A stretch of DNA of 64,000 nt from Rhizobium sp. BT04 (lineage in GTDB: Bacteria; Pseudomonadota; Alphaproteobacteria; Rhizobiales; Rhizobiaceae). Under the pieces are notes generated by a model that had not been told where the DNA came from, searched no databases, and saw nothing but the letters and a program-made list of their open reading frames with translations. Numbering within the stretch: the first letter of the stretch is position 1; each line of letters begins with the position of its first letter. Both the position numbers and the translations under genes were made by a program. The stretch covers positions 372,001 through 436,000 of the forward strand of contig NZ_CP125653.1 of the NCBI RefSeq assembly GCF_030053135.1, given 5' to 3'. Below are positions 35,778 through 45,351 of the stretch, one piece after another.

Positions 35778-37685
35778 TCAGGCCTCCTTGTACCAGAATG
35801 CATCCGGCATGTAGATGCCGAGATAGGAGGTGGGATCGAAGCCGTAGAGGGCTTTCTCCGGCAGGTTCTGCAGCTTGGCGGCGCGAAGGATCGGCTGCAG
35901 CGTGCTGTTGATCAGGCCGATCGAGAACACCTGCTGCGTATAGAGCGACAGCATCTTGTGCCAGATTACCTGGCGCTCCTCGAATTTCGCCGTCGAGCCC
36001 CATTGGCTAAGCAGGTCGACCAGTTCGGCGGCTTCCGGCAGGTCGGGCGCGGTGCCCTCCTGGCCGGCGGAGAGGTAGTGCATGCCCCAGAGCGGCCATT
36101 GCAGTTGATCGTCGAGCGTCGGCGCCAGTCCTGCCGGCGACATGTCGGCCGTCGGCACGCCATTATCGAGGCCGTACCAGATCGACATCATGATCGAGCC
36201 ACTCATGGCGCGGTTGCGGAAGACATCGCGCTGCGAGGTGCGGGTATAGAGCGCAAGGCCGATATTGGCCCAGTGGTCGTGCACCAGCTCCAGCACGTCG
36301 GTATCCAGATTGCTCTCGCCGGCGGTTTCGACGGTGATCTCGGCGCGTCGCCCGTCCGGCAGCAGGCGGATTCCGTCACTGCCGCGCTTCACCAAGCCGA
36401 GTTCGTCGAGCAGGCGGTTGGCCTCGTCGGCATCGAACTTGACGAAGGCATCGGCATATTCCTGCTTGAACAGGGGGCTGTCGGGCAGGACGGTATCGGC
36501 GCTCGGCGTGCCCAAGCCGTAGAAGGCGACCATGTTGATCTCGTGCCGGTCGATCGCCAGTGACAAGGCGCGGCGCAGGCGCACGTCGCGGAAAAGGCCG
36601 CGCCACACCTCGTCGGCGCAGTTGAGGTTCGGCAAGAGGGTGATGCGCGAGCCGCGCGCGACCTTCCAGAGATTGACCTTCACCGGAAAGCGCTTCTCGG
36701 CCTCCTTCAGGAAGGTATAGTCGTTGAAATCGATGCCGGTCGCCTGCAGGTCGGCCTCGCCGGCACCCGCCTTGGCGGCGATGATCGACGAGGAGGAGAC
36801 GTTGAGGATGAACCGGTCGAGATAGGGCAGCTGCCTGCCGGCCTCGTCGACGCGGTGGAAGAACGGGTTGCGCTCGAAGACGAACTGTTCGGCCGGCAGC
36901 GCCGTCGTGTTGCGCCAGGGATCGAGCGTCGGCAGGTTGGGGTTTTCCGGCCGGTAGGAGCGGGCCATCTTGATGTGCAGATCCTGCCATTTCTTGACGC
37001 GGTTGGCCTGCATCATCTGTTCCATCTTCGCCTGGTCGGGCTGGAACTTCTTATGGAACTGCTTGAGATAATGCGCCGGCCCGACGATGACGAGAGGGAT
37101 GGGTCCGGCCAGCGTCGGCAGGAACATCGGGTTGGGTTTTTCCCAGGTGTAGCGCACCGTGAGCGGATCGAGCATCTCGAAGCGCGGCAGGCTGCCGTGC
37201 GGGCGAAGCTCCAGCGCGCCGCCGCCCGGCGTCAGCTTGTCGTTCAGGATGACGTCTTCCCACCAGTAGCGGAAATCGTCGGCCGTGAACGGCTGACCGT
37301 CGGACCATTTGTGGCCCTCGCGCAGCGTGAATGTGAAGACCGTGTCGTCCTCGGACTGGAAACCGGCCAGGATGTCCGGCTGGAACTGCAGATGCTTGTC
37401 GTAGCCGACCAGGCGGGCATAACCGTAGATCGTCATGAAGCGGATGTCGCGCTGGCTGCCGATGATGGTGCGCACCGTGCCGCCGTAGCTGCCGGGTTCG
37501 AGCCCCATCTCCTTCAGGTTGATGATGCGCGGGCGCAGCGGAATGCGCTCGGCCATCGGCGGCAGGCTGCCTGAGGCCAGCCGCTCCTTCAGGAATTCGG
37601 GCTCGGCGGCCGGTTCGGCCCGAAGCACCGCCGGCGCGATCGCCGCGCCGACGAGGCCGCCGAGGAAAGTGCGACGCGTCACCAT
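35778..37685 (-). CDS. Oligopeptide-type ABC substrate-binding protein (Tat-exported)
   Basis: The 635-residue protein has a twin-arginine signal (TRRTFLGGLVGAAIAPAVLRA) and a family-5 solute-binding fold, with the block FTLREGHKWSDGQPFTADDFRYWWE. It is about 100 residues longer than DppA or OppA. Rhizobial relatives of this size often take up oligosaccharides or cell-wall fragments rather than dipeptides, but the ligand cannot be read. The start overlaps the ATPase stop as ATGA. Confidence 0.92.
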   Translation of the reverse strand: MVTRRTFLGGLVGAAIAPAVLRAEPAAEPEFLKERLASGSLPPMAERIPLRPRIINLKEMGLEPGSYGGTVRTIIGSQRDIRFMTIYGYARLVGYDKHLQFQPDILAGFQSEDDTVFTFTLREGHKWSDGQPFTADDFRYWWEDVILNDKLTPGGGALELRPHGSLPRFEMLDPLTVRYTWEKPNPMFLPTLAGPIPLVIVGPAHYLKQFHKKFQPDQAKMEQMMQANRVKKWQDLHIKMARSYRPENPNLPTLDPWRNTTALPAEQFVFERNPFFHRVDEAGRQLPYLDRFILNVSSSSIIAAKAGAGEADLQATGIDFNDYTFLKEAEKRFPVKVNLWKVARGSRITLLPNLNCADEVWRGLFRDVRLRRALSLAIDRHEINMVAFYGLGTPSADTVLPDSPLFKQEYADAFVKFDADEANRLLDELGLVKRGSDGIRLLPDGRRAEITVETAGESNLDTDVLELVHDHWANIGLALYTRTSQRDVFRNRAMSGSIMMSIWYGLDNGVPTADMSPAGLAPTLDDQLQWPLWGMHYLSAGQEGTAPDLPEAAELVDLLSQWGSTAKFEERQVIWHKMLSLYTQQVFSIGLINSTLQPILRAAKLQNLPEKALYGFDPTSYLGIYMPDAFWYKEA

Positions 37686-39574
37686 CAGCGCAACTCCTTG
37701 GCATCGGCGCCCTTGCGGGCGCGCACCAGATGGCCGTCGCCGAGGTCGGCATAGGCAAGCTCGGAAGCGTCGTCATGTTCGGCGGTGAAAGTCTTGCCCC
37801 AGTTCTGCTTGTCGGCGGCGCCGTTTTCCCTGAGCGCCTTGAAATCCAGCGGCCGGTCGAGATCGGGGAAGGGGACGGCGGCGAGCAGCGATTTCGTATA
37901 GGGATGCACCGGATCACGCAGGATGATCTCGCGCGGCGCGATCTCGACGATGCGGCCCTTGCACATGACCGCGATGCGGTCGGCCATGTAATCGACGACG
38001 GCGAGATTGTGCGAGATGAAGAGGTAGGTAAGCCCCAGCTCCTTCTGCAGGTCCTTCAACAGGTTGAGGATCTGCGCCTGGACGGAGACGTCGAGAGCCG
38101 AGACCGGCTCGTCGAGGATGACGAGCTTCGGACCGAGCGCGAGGGCGCGCGCAATACCGATGCGCTGGCGCTGGCCGCCCGAAAAACTGTGCGGATAACG
38201 GCTGAGATAACGCTTGTCGAGGCCGATTGCCGCCATCAGCCCTTCGACCTTGCGCTTGCGCTCGTCGCTGTCGCCGCGGTCATGGATCTCTAGAGGTTCA
38301 CTCAGGATGTTGCGGACCGTCATGCGCGGCGAGAGCGAGGAGACCGGGTCCTGGAACACCATCTGGATCTTCGTCCGCATGTCCTGCAGCTCGGAGCCTT
38401 TGACGGAGAGAACGTCGACGACCTCCTTGCCGTCGTTGAACACCACCGCGCCGCTGTCCGGCGTGATGGCGCGCATCAGGATCTTGCTGAGCGTGGTCTT
38501 GCCGCAGCCGGACTCCCCGACCAGGCCGAGACATTCGCCGCGCCGGATGTCGAAGCTGACGTCGTCGACGGCGCGCAAGACGGCGGCTTCATGCTTGCCG
38601 AGGAAACTGCGCTTGCGCGTCTTGTAGGTCTTCGAGAGATTGGCGACCGAAAGCAGGATGCCCGGCGCTTCCGCCTGGAGGGGTTTCTTCTTGCCGACGA
38701 GGGTCTCGAGATTGACCGGCACGTCACGCAGCGCCTTCAGCCGCTCGCCGGGTTTCATGTCGAAATGCGGAACGGCGGCCATCAGGGCCTTGAGATAGGG
38801 ATGCTGCGGATTGCGGAAGATATCCTCGACCGGCCCAGCTTCCATGATCTCGCCATGATAGATGACGACCACCTCGTCGGCCATGTTGGCGACGATGCCG
38901 AGATCGTGGGTGATGAGCAGCATCGCCATGCCGAGCTTGGCCTGCAGATCGCGCAGCAATTCCAGGATCTGTGCCTGGATCGTCACATCGAGCGCCGTCG
39001 TCGGCTCGTCGGCGATCAACAGCGCCGGCTTGCAGATCAGCGCCATGGCGATCATCGCGCGCTGGCGCATGCCGCCGGACAGTTCGAACGGATACATGTC
39101 GTAAGTGCGGTGTGGATTGGTAAAGCCGACGAGGCCGAGCATCTCCTCGGTCTTTTCGCGGGCTTCCTGCTTGTCGGCTTCGGTATGGATCCGCAAGGCT
39201 TCGCTGATCTGGTTGCCGACCGTATGCAGCGGCGACAGCGAGGTCATCGGCTCCTGGAAGATCGTCGCCATGCGCTTGCCGCGCAGATCGCGCATTTCCT
39301 CGCTGTCGCGCGGAAAGGACAGGATATCGGTCGTGCTGCCGTCGAGCGGATCGGTGAAAAGGATGCTGCCCGAGGCCTTGGCCGGATTGGGCAGAATGCC
39401 CATGATCGACTGGCTGATCACCGATTTTCCCGAGCCGGATTCACCGACGAGAGCGGTGACCTTGCCCGGAAGAATGCGAAGATTGGCTTCCTTTACGACG
39501 CGTAGCCGGTCACCGAAAACCGAAAAGGAGACGTCGAGATTTTCAATACGCAACAGATCCGCTGCAGACGCCAT
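37685..39574 (-). CDS. Oligopeptide-type ABC ATPase, two ATPase domains fused
   Basis: The 629-residue protein joins DppD-like and DppF-like ATPases in one chain. The first domain has Walker A GESGSGKS, signature LSGGMRQR and Walker [13 protein letters not shown]. The second has [17 protein letters not shown] and [12 protein letters not shown]. Both catalytic glutamates are present. It is the first gene of the four-gene importer, unusual in that the ATPase comes before the binding protein. Its C-terminal tail after the second domain is longer than usual. Confidence 0.94.
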   Translation of the reverse strand: MASAADLLRIENLDVSFSVFGDRLRVVKEANLRILPGKVTALVGESGSGKSVISQSIMGILPNPAKASGSILFTDPLDGSTTDILSFPRDSEEMRDLRGKRMATIFQEPMTSLSPLHTVGNQISEALRIHTEADKQEAREKTEEMLGLVGFTNPHRTYDMYPFELSGGMRQRAMIAMALICKPALLIADEPTTALDVTIQAQILELLRDLQAKLGMAMLLITHDLGIVANMADEVVVIYHGEIMEAGPVEDIFRNPQHPYLKALMAAVPHFDMKPGERLKALRDVPVNLETLVGKKKPLQAEAPGILLSVANLSKTYKTRKRSFLGKHEAAVLRAVDDVSFDIRRGECLGLVGESGCGKTTLSKILMRAITPDSGAVVFNDGKEVVDVLSVKGSELQDMRTKIQMVFQDPVSSLSPRMTVRNILSEPLEIHDRGDSDERKRKVEGLMAAIGLDKRYLSRYPHSFSGGQRQRIGIARALALGPKLVILDEPVSALDVSVQAQILNLLKDLQKELGLTYLFISHNLAVVDYMADRIAVMCKGRIVEIAPREIILRDPVHPYTKSLLAAVPFPDLDRPLDFKALRENGAADKQNWGKTFTAEHDDASELAYADLGDGHLVRARKGADAKELR

Positions 39575-39728
39575 ACCAATGAAATTCCCCAGTCTTCTAT
39601 GTTCCCGTTAAGGCACACTATCGTACCGCAAACGGGGTGTCCAGTTGATGACAATCATAGAAAAACCCCCACGTCCCGCCGAAGTTCCCCGGGCGAGACG
39701 CGCAGATTATGACAGCGGTTGTAAGCTC

Positions 39729-41072
39729 TTACTGGATGAATTTCTCCATGCTGGTGCGCTTGACCTGATTCTTGGCGTCGCGATGCAGGAGAATGACCTG
39801 CTCGGCTTCGGAAAGTCCGTTCTGCACGGCCTCGCGGAAGCTCTCGTCGACGTTGATCGCCGGCGCGGGCGCGCGCGGCTGCAGCACGGTCACCTTCTGG
39901 CGGATGCCACGCAGCTTCTCTTCGCCGAGCGTCGTCCATTCGCCGCCGCAATAGCCGGCGAAGGCCTGGCTGGCGACGACCTCGCGGCCGTATTTCTTGG
40001 TCAGGATCTGCAAACGCTGAACCTCGTTGACCGCCGAGCCGAAGGCGGAGAAAGTCAGGCGGTCCTTGAGGCCGACATTGCCGAACATGACGTTGCCGAC
40101 ATGCAGGCCGATGCCGTAGCCGATCCTGGTCAGGCCCTTCTGCTCGCGGTCCCTGTTGAGTTCGGCCACCCGCGCCTGCGCCTGATGGACGGCCGAAAGA
40201 GCCGCCTCGCAGGCAATTTTCGATGGGTCCTTGTGACGTCCGCAAGGATAGACGGCGAGGAAGCCGTCGCCGAGGAAACTCAGGATCTCGCCGCCGTTGC
40301 GGTTGAAAGGGGCGGCGATCGCGTCGAAGAACTGGTTCAGCGTGTCGATATAGGCCTGCCGGCCTTCCTTTTCGGCATACATGGTGGATTCACGCATGTC
40401 GCCCATGACGAGTGCTGCCCGGATCGTCTCACCGTCGCCGCGGCGGATCTGGCCGTTCAACACCCGCTTGCCGGCGTCGCCGCCGAGATAGGTGGTCAGC
40501 ATGTTGTTGGCGAGCTTGCCGAGCACCGCCATCTTGGCGGCAACCGCCAGATGGTTCTGCATCCTGAGCAGCGCATCGATCATGTCGTCGGAAAAGCCGT
40601 TGTGATGGTCGGTCGACCAGGAGCCCATCATGCCCTGCACCGAGCCGTCGCCGAAGGGCTGCACGAAGGCCAGGTAATCGGTGATGCTGTCTTTGCGCAG
40701 GTCCTCGAAAATCGGGAATTCGTTCGGCCCTTCCTGCATCAGCCGGCGGCGGATGTGCTGCAGATTGTTGTCGAGCAGGTAATAATAGGGGCTCTGCAGG
40801 AAGCGATCCGGCTTCTGCCCGGCCGGCATGCGGAAGCCCTCGATGGTGACGCCGCTGGCGCGCCGCCAGGTGAAGCTCAGCGCATCGTAGAGCGGATGCA
40901 GCATCGAGAAGGAAAGATGCACGCGCGCCAGCGGCAGGCCGGCGGCGGTGAGCCTTTCGCAGAAACCGCGCACGATGTTTTCAAGCTCGTCTCCGGCCAG
41001 CGAAGAGTTCGTCAGCCATTCAGCGACCCGGTCCAACAGGATGGAGGACACGCTGGATTCGATCGTGCTCAT
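39729..41072 (-). CDS. Class III nucleotidyl cyclase with altered specificity residues
   Basis: The 447-residue soluble protein starts at MSTIESS; longer frames to 41132 and 41087 are possible. Residues 1-215 are an uncharacterised N-terminal region with a conserved-looking block (HLSFSMLHPLYDALSFTWRR), and residues 216-390 form the cyclase domain. The two metal aspartates are present (D225 in GDMREST, D269 in FLGDG) and so are the transition-state residues N349 and R353. The two base-specifying positions, normally lysine and aspartate, are S265 and S346. ATP may therefore not be the substrate, or a different contact is used. It stands alone upstream of the importer operon. Confidence 0.85.
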   Translation of the reverse strand: MSTIESSVSSILLDRVAEWLTNSSLAGDELENIVRGFCERLTAAGLPLARVHLSFSMLHPLYDALSFTWRRASGVTIEGFRMPAGQKPDRFLQSPYYYLLDNNLQHIRRRLMQEGPNEFPIFEDLRKDSITDYLAFVQPFGDGSVQGMMGSWSTDHHNGFSDDMIDALLRMQNHLAVAAKMAVLGKLANNMLTTYLGGDAGKRVLNGQIRRGDGETIRAALVMGDMRESTMYAEKEGRQAYIDTLNQFFDAIAAPFNRNGGEILSFLGDGFLAVYPCGRHKDPSKIACEAALSAVHQAQARVAELNRDREQKGLTRIGYGIGLHVGNVMFGNVGLKDRLTFSAFGSAVNEVQRLQILTKKYGREVVASQAFAGYCGGEWTTLGEEKLRGIRQKVTVLQPRAPAPAINVDESFREAVQNGLSEAEQVILLHRDAKNQVKRTSMEKFIQ

Positions 41073-41575
41073 TCTCGGTATGATCCTCATAAAGCACGCC
41101 ATCCCCAAGAGAAAAAGTCCCTCGGCCGGCACATCGTCATGCGCAGGTCGAAAGGAAATCAGGATGTACGAGCGGTATTATTTGTCAACGATTTGCCGAG
41201 AGCCCGGCAGCGGCGCCCCTCATCTCCCCGGCTGGGGGATCGGACGGGAAGTCCTTTCGCGGTTCATTATCAAAAGTCAAAATAGGGATGCTGCAAATGC
41301 GAAACAATGGGATGTGGAATTTTTTGTGCGCTCAAGTTGCAGCGAAGGGCACGGCCTGAGTCATTTCCGCCACACCCCGGGTAAGGGGTTTTATCCGGCC
41401 AGGAGATCGGCGAGATCAGCCCCTTATCCGCTTGCCGCTAGCCCCTCCCACTTGTGGGGAGGGGTCTTCGCCGCCAACGGGCGATATTGCCACCAGGGAG
41501 AAGAGGGCCTCGGGTTTAATTCCACGCGATCATGCATTAGATCAGCTTCCCCTGTTCCGTTTGAAAGATCCCGCC
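41073..41575. other. Intergenic region with a rhizobial hairpin repeat
   Basis: No supportable gene was found. A 10-bp hairpin with a TT loop at 41442-41464 (CCCCTCCCAC against GTGGGGAGGGG) resembles those at 3116 and 25434. The stretch from 41260 to 41340 is comparatively AT-rich and may hold the promoter of the dehydrogenase gene. Confidence 0.5.
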
Positions 41576-42913
41576 TTGGCCACCTCCACCTTCGACACGC
41601 TTTTGCAGAAGATCGAAACCCGCGCGGCGCGCGCCGGCGTCATCGGGCTTGGCTATGTCGGCCTGCCGCTGGCGATTGCGGTGGCGCGCAGCGGTTTTGC
41701 GGTTACCGGCTTCGATATCGATCCCGGGAAGATGGTGGCGCTCGATGCCCGCCGCTCCTATATCGATGCCGTCAGCGATGCGGCGCTGGCCGCCGAGATC
41801 GATGCGGGTCGCTTCCATTCGACGACCGATTTCGCCGGTCTTGCCGCCTGCGACGTCATCATCATCTGCGTGCCGACGCCGCTCACCAAACATCGCGATC
41901 CCGATCTTTCCTTCGTCGAGGCGACGTCGCGCTCGATCGCCGCGCATTTGCGCCCCGGTCAGCTCGTCGTGCTGGAATCGACCACCTATCCCGGCACGAC
42001 CGATGATATCGTCAAGGTCATCCTCGAAGGCACCGGGTTGAAATCCGGCGCGGATTTCTTCGTCGGCTTCTCGCCGGAGCGCGAGGATCCCGGCAACCAG
42101 CATTATCACACAGCCACCATTCCCAAGGTCGTCGCCGGCGACGGCGCCGAGGCGCTGGCGCTGATGAAGAGTTTTTACGGTGCCGCAGTGTCGACCGTCG
42201 TGCCGGTCTCCTCGAATGCGACGGCCGAGGCGGTGAAGCTCACCGAAAACATCTTCCGGTCGGTCAATATCGCCTTGGTCAACGAGCTGAAGACCGTCTA
42301 TGCGGCTATGGGCATCGACGTCTGGGAAGTCATAGATGCGGCCAAGACCAAGCCCTTCGGCTACATGCCCTTCTATCCCGGCCCGGGGCTCGGCGGCCAC
42401 TGCATCCCGATCGATCCTTTCTACCTCACCTGGAAATCGCGCGAATATGAGCTGCCGACCCGCTTCATCGAGCTGGCCGGCGAGATCAATTCGGCGATGC
42501 CGCGTTATGTCGTCGGCAAGCTTGCCGAGGCGCTCGACATCCGCGCCGGCAAGGCGCTGAGCCGCAGCCGCGTGCTGGTGCTCGGGCTCGCTTACAAAAA
42601 GAACGTCGCCGATATAAGAGAGAGCCCGTCGCTGCGGCTGATCGAGCTCATCGAGGAGCGTGGTGGACGGGCCGATTACCACGACCCCTTCGTCGCCGAG
42701 ATCCCGCCGACGCGCGAATACCAAGCGCTGAAGGGTCGCAAGTCGGTGGCGCTGACGCCGGAGGCGGTGGCCGGCTACGATGCCGTGCTGGTCGCGACCG
42801 ATCATGACAGGGTCGATTATCCGGCATTGGCAAGAAGCGCGGCGCTGATCATCGATACTCGCAACGTCTTCAACCGGCTCGGCCTGTCGGCCAGTCACAT
42901 CGTCAAGGCCTGA
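41576..42913 (+). CDS. UDP-N-acetylhexosamine/UDP-sugar 6-dehydrogenase
   Basis: The protein has about 445 residues from a TTG start (ATSTFDTLLQKIE); TTG at 41561 or an ATG at 41432 inside repeat sequence are alternatives. It has an N-terminal NAD-binding motif (AGVIGLGYVGLPLAIAVA) and the central block EAVKLTENIFRSVNIALVNELK with the catalytic lysine. The catalytic cysteine is in GPGLGGHCIPIDPFYL. FSPEREDPGNQ and the overall wording place it with WbpA-type UDP-N-acetylglucosamine dehydrogenases, which make uronic-acid precursors for surface polysaccharide. It stands apart from any visible polysaccharide operon. Confidence 0.9.
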   Translation: MATSTFDTLLQKIETRAARAGVIGLGYVGLPLAIAVARSGFAVTGFDIDPGKMVALDARRSYIDAVSDAALAAEIDAGRFHSTTDFAGLAACDVIIICVPTPLTKHRDPDLSFVEATSRSIAAHLRPGQLVVLESTTYPGTTDDIVKVILEGTGLKSGADFFVGFSPEREDPGNQHYHTATIPKVVAGDGAEALALMKSFYGAAVSTVVPVSSNATAEAVKLTENIFRSVNIALVNELKTVYAAMGIDVWEVIDAAKTKPFGYMPFYPGPGLGGHCIPIDPFYLTWKSREYELPTRFIELAGEINSAMPRYVVGKLAEALDIRAGKALSRSRVLVLGLAYKKNVADIRESPSLRLIELIEERGGRADYHDPFVAEIPPTREYQALKGRKSVALTPEAVAGYDAVLVATDHDRVDYPALARSAALIIDTRNVFNRLGLSASHIVKA

Positions 42914-42932
42914 TGGAAACGCAACTGCGTAT

Positions 42933-42967
42933 TTGACTTTCAAGGAATCTGTACGTATATCTGTACG
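42933..42967 (+). promoter_or_regulatory. yefM-yoeB promoter with two YefM-type operator cores
   Basis: TTGACT at 42933-42938 and TATATC at 42956-42961 are separated by exactly 17 bp, a good sigma-70 promoter. The -10 is framed by two TGTACG cores at 42950-42955 and 42962-42967, 12 bp apart. E. coli YefM recognises TGTACA cores with the same 12-bp spacing, so binding here would cover the -10 and shut off transcription. Confidence 0.75.
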
Positions 42968-42992
42968 CTCGATAGCGGAGAAAGGATGCTCG

Positions 42993-43244
42993 ATGGCACA
43001 TGTTCGTTTGACCGAATTCCGGCAGAACATCGCAACCTATTTCGATCAGGTCCTGTCTTCGCGGGCTCCTCTGCTCGTGACCCGTCAAGGTTCGGAAGCG
43101 ATGGTCTTGATCGCCGAAAGCGAGTACGAGAGCATGCAAGAGACATTGCACCTGCTCTCGACGCCTGCCAATTCTGCCCGGTTACGCGAGAGCATCGGGC
43201 AGCTTCGTAATGGGCAGACGATAGAGAACGATCCAACTCTCTGA
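42993..43244 (+). CDS. yefM: Antitoxin, Phd/YefM family
   Basis: The 83-residue protein starts at the ATG with AAGGA seven bases upstream; the frame extends to 42933 but would include the promoter. MAHVRLTEFRQNIATYFDQVLSSRAPLLVTRQGSEAMVLI is the typical YefM dimerisation and DNA-binding fold, followed by the flexible toxin-binding tail ending in GQTIENDPTL. It neutralises YoeB and should repress its own promoter at 42933. The toxin start lies one base after its stop. Confidence 0.9.
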   Translation: MAHVRLTEFRQNIATYFDQVLSSRAPLLVTRQGSEAMVLIAESEYESMQETLHLLSTPANSARLRESIGQLRNGQTIENDPTL

Positions 43245-43245
43245 C

Positions 43246-43518
43246 ATGAAGTTGCTCTGGACCCCGAATTCTTGGGAAGAATACGAATACTGGCAGAAAA
43301 CGGACCAGAAGATGGTCGAGAAAATCAACGAGCTGCTCAGGGATACAAAAAGGTCGCCGTTCAAAGGTCTCGGCAAGCCAGAGCCGCTCAAGGGCGATCT
43401 CTCCGGTTTTTGGTCACGGCGCATTCTGGGAGAGCATCGGCTCGTGTATTGCGTCACAGGCAAGGGTTCCAACCAGCAGTTGGAAATCATCCAGTGCCGA
43501 TTTCATTATGAAAAATAG
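43246..43518 (+). CDS. yoeB: Toxin, YoeB family mRNA interferase
   Basis: The 90-residue protein matches YoeB from end to end. It has LLWTPNSWEEYEYWQKTDQKM at the start, SPFKGLGKPEPLKGDLSGFWSRRILGEHRLVY in the middle and CRFHYEK at the end, with the histidine and tyrosine of the catalytic site. It cleaves mRNA in the ribosomal A site. It forms one operon with yefM. The length is normal (E. coli YoeB has 84 residues) and no frameshift is seen, so it is probably functional. Confidence 0.93.
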   Translation: MKLLWTPNSWEEYEYWQKTDQKMVEKINELLRDTKRSPFKGLGKPEPLKGDLSGFWSRRILGEHRLVYCVTGKGSNQQLEIIQCRFHYEK

Positions 43519-43542
43519 GTATACCGCCGCTCGTCTCTGCGC

Positions 43543-44715
43543 CTAAAGCACAGACGCTGTCGAAAGCGACTTGCCGGTCATCTGGCTGGCGGCCACCGCA
43601 TAACCGCCTGATGCGCCATCAATGAAATGCATGTGGTCGCGCGAGACCGGCGTCGGCACGAAGCAGGTCATCAGCGCCGAGGCCTGGCGATGCAGACCGT
43701 AGCGGGCAATGCCTCCGGCCTGTGCGCGCTCCAGCAGCGTCTCGATCCGTTTCAGGTGTTCGGCATCGACATCGACCGTCATCTTCAGCCCGTCGTCGAA
43801 CTTGCGGAAATCGGAATTGCCGGCGACGTCGCGCTTGTAGCGGCGGGCATCGAAGCGGCCGAGCGGAATGCCGAGCTTGTAGCAGAGAACGGTGATGGCG
43901 AGCTGCAGGAAGATGATGAGCTTCTGCCGCAGCCGCCTTCCGGCCGGCGCGGTGGCCTTGGCCTCGCGATTGATGCCGCGCATCGAGAAGGCGAATTGCG
44001 GGCCGTCGGCCGGTACCGGGTGGCTGCCCCGGTTCTGCTCGGAGGTGATGGCGACGATGCCATTGACGAGATCGCGGAAGTCTTCGCCCGGCCGGCCTTC
44101 GCCGGGCACGGCGATGATCGAGACGATCTCGCCGTTCTGAGCCGCAATCGGGCTCCAGCGGCAGGAGAGGCCGGTGAGATCCGGCCGCGTGCCTGGTGAG
44201 GCGCGCTCGACGCCGTAATGGCCGAGCTTCATCTGCCGTTCCGCCCAGCTCGTGCCGCCGCCCCAGAACATCGCATAGGTGACATGAGGGCTTGCCGCGT
44301 AACGGGCAACGCGCACGTCCAGCCCTTGAGCTCGGGTGTCGGCGACCGGCACGATGGCGATGCGCAGCATCAGGCCGAGATCCTCCTCGACCCAGACCTG
44401 CACGGCGGCGAGCGCATCCCGCGCCGCCTTTTCCAGTGAGCCGGGAAGCGCGATCAGCGCGCCGTCGCCGCCGAAGACGAAGGGGTAGTCGCCCTTGCCG
44501 ACGGCATTCAACACCGCTGAAATGACGCTGGCGCCCGCCATGTTGACGTCCTTGTAACGGCCGGCGCCGATCGCCTGCGTCGAGCCGACGATATCGGCGA
44601 GCGCCAGCACCCATCCCACAGGCAGCGGCCGGTAGTTGGCGGCATCGGTCACGCCCTCGAACGCGCTGAAGAGCGGCACTTCGGCAAAGAAATCTTCGTC
44701 GGTCACGGTTTCCAT
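43543..44715 (-). CDS. DUF3095-family protein, cyclase-like
   Basis: The 390-residue protein belongs to a rarely studied family (DUF3095). Residues 35-90 hold a cyclase-like block, LALADIVGSTQAIGAGRYKD followed by PFVFGGDGALIALP, which copies the metal-aspartate region of class III cyclases. The rest is different, with one hydrophobic patch (LIIFLQLAITVLCYKLGIPL) and a C-terminal domain ending SKSLSTASVL. The activity is not established. It is convergent with yoeB, and divergent from a small methyltransferase gene 123 bp away. Confidence 0.8.
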   Translation of the reverse strand: METVTDEDFFAEVPLFSAFEGVTDAANYRPLPVGWVLALADIVGSTQAIGAGRYKDVNMAGASVISAVLNAVGKGDYPFVFGGDGALIALPGSLEKAARDALAAVQVWVEEDLGLMLRIAIVPVADTRAQGLDVRVARYAASPHVTYAMFWGGGTSWAERQMKLGHYGVERASPGTRPDLTGLSCRWSPIAAQNGEIVSIIAVPGEGRPGEDFRDLVNGIVAITSEQNRGSHPVPADGPQFAFSMRGINREAKATAPAGRRLRQKLIIFLQLAITVLCYKLGIPLGRFDARRYKRDVAGNSDFRKFDDGLKMTVDVDAEHLKRIETLLERAQAGGIARYGLHRQASALMTCFVPTPVSRDHMHFIDGASGGYAVAASQMTGKSLSTASVL

Positions 44716-44838
44716 CTCCTCAGCTTAGCACAGACCCATGTTGCCACTGCAACGCCAATTCCCATTTACGGCAATCGACTTGGCAAGGTTTCATGTGTTA
44801 GCACCCGATCACGATTTTCATCACGGATACGGATTTCG

Positions 44839-45318
44839 ATGAGCCGCCTCGACAGCTTCATTCGCCGGTTGACGGCTCAACGCGACATTCTGAATTCGAT
44901 CATCGATCTGGTGGGCGAAATCGAAGGCCCGGTGCTGGAATTCGGCCTCGGCAACGGCCGCACCTATGACCATCTGCGCGAGAATTTCCCCGGCCGGCGC
45001 ATCGTCGCCTTCGACTGGGAGGTCCGTTCCTATTCGGCCTCGACACCAGAGGCAGAAGACATGGTGACCGGCAATATTCGCGAGTCCGGCCAGGCCTTTA
45101 TCGGCATCGGCGCAGCCCTTGCCCATGCCGATATCGGCACCGGCCATGACGAGATCGACGCGGTGACGCTGACTTGGCTGCCGCAACTGATGGCCGGCGT
45201 GCTCGCCCCAAACGGCATCGCCGTCAGCGGCCTGCCGCTGGAGCATCCGGAACTGGTGGCGTTGCCGCTGCCTGACGGGATTAAGGAAGGCCGTTATTTC
45301 CTCTATCGCAGGACGTAA
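44839..45318 (+). CDS. Small SAM-dependent methyltransferase
   Basis: The 159-residue protein carries SAM-binding motif I (LEFGLGNGRTYDHLRENFPGRR) and the adjacent acidic block AFDWEV, and ends FLYRRT. It is short for a class I methyltransferase and lacks any substrate-recognition domain I can name. The stop codon lies in the first stem of the hairpin at 45317, which separates it from the convergent ABC exporter gene. Substrate unknown. Confidence 0.82.
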   Translation: MSRLDSFIRRLTAQRDILNSIIDLVGEIEGPVLEFGLGNGRTYDHLRENFPGRRIVAFDWEVRSYSASTPEAEDMVTGNIRESGQAFIGIGAALAHADIGTGHDEIDAVTLTWLPQLMAGVLAPNGIAVSGLPLEHPELVALPLPDGIKEGRYFLYRRT

Positions 45319-45346
45319 TACGCCAGAGCATCAGCCCTGGCGTATT
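45317..45346. terminator. Bidirectional hairpin between convergent genes
   Basis: AATACGCCAG and CTGGCGTATT form a perfect 10-bp stem with a 10-base loop between the methyltransferase stop and the ABC exporter stop. It is symmetric and could end transcription from both sides, though T-runs are weak. Confidence 0.55.
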
Positions 45347-45351
45347 CCCGT

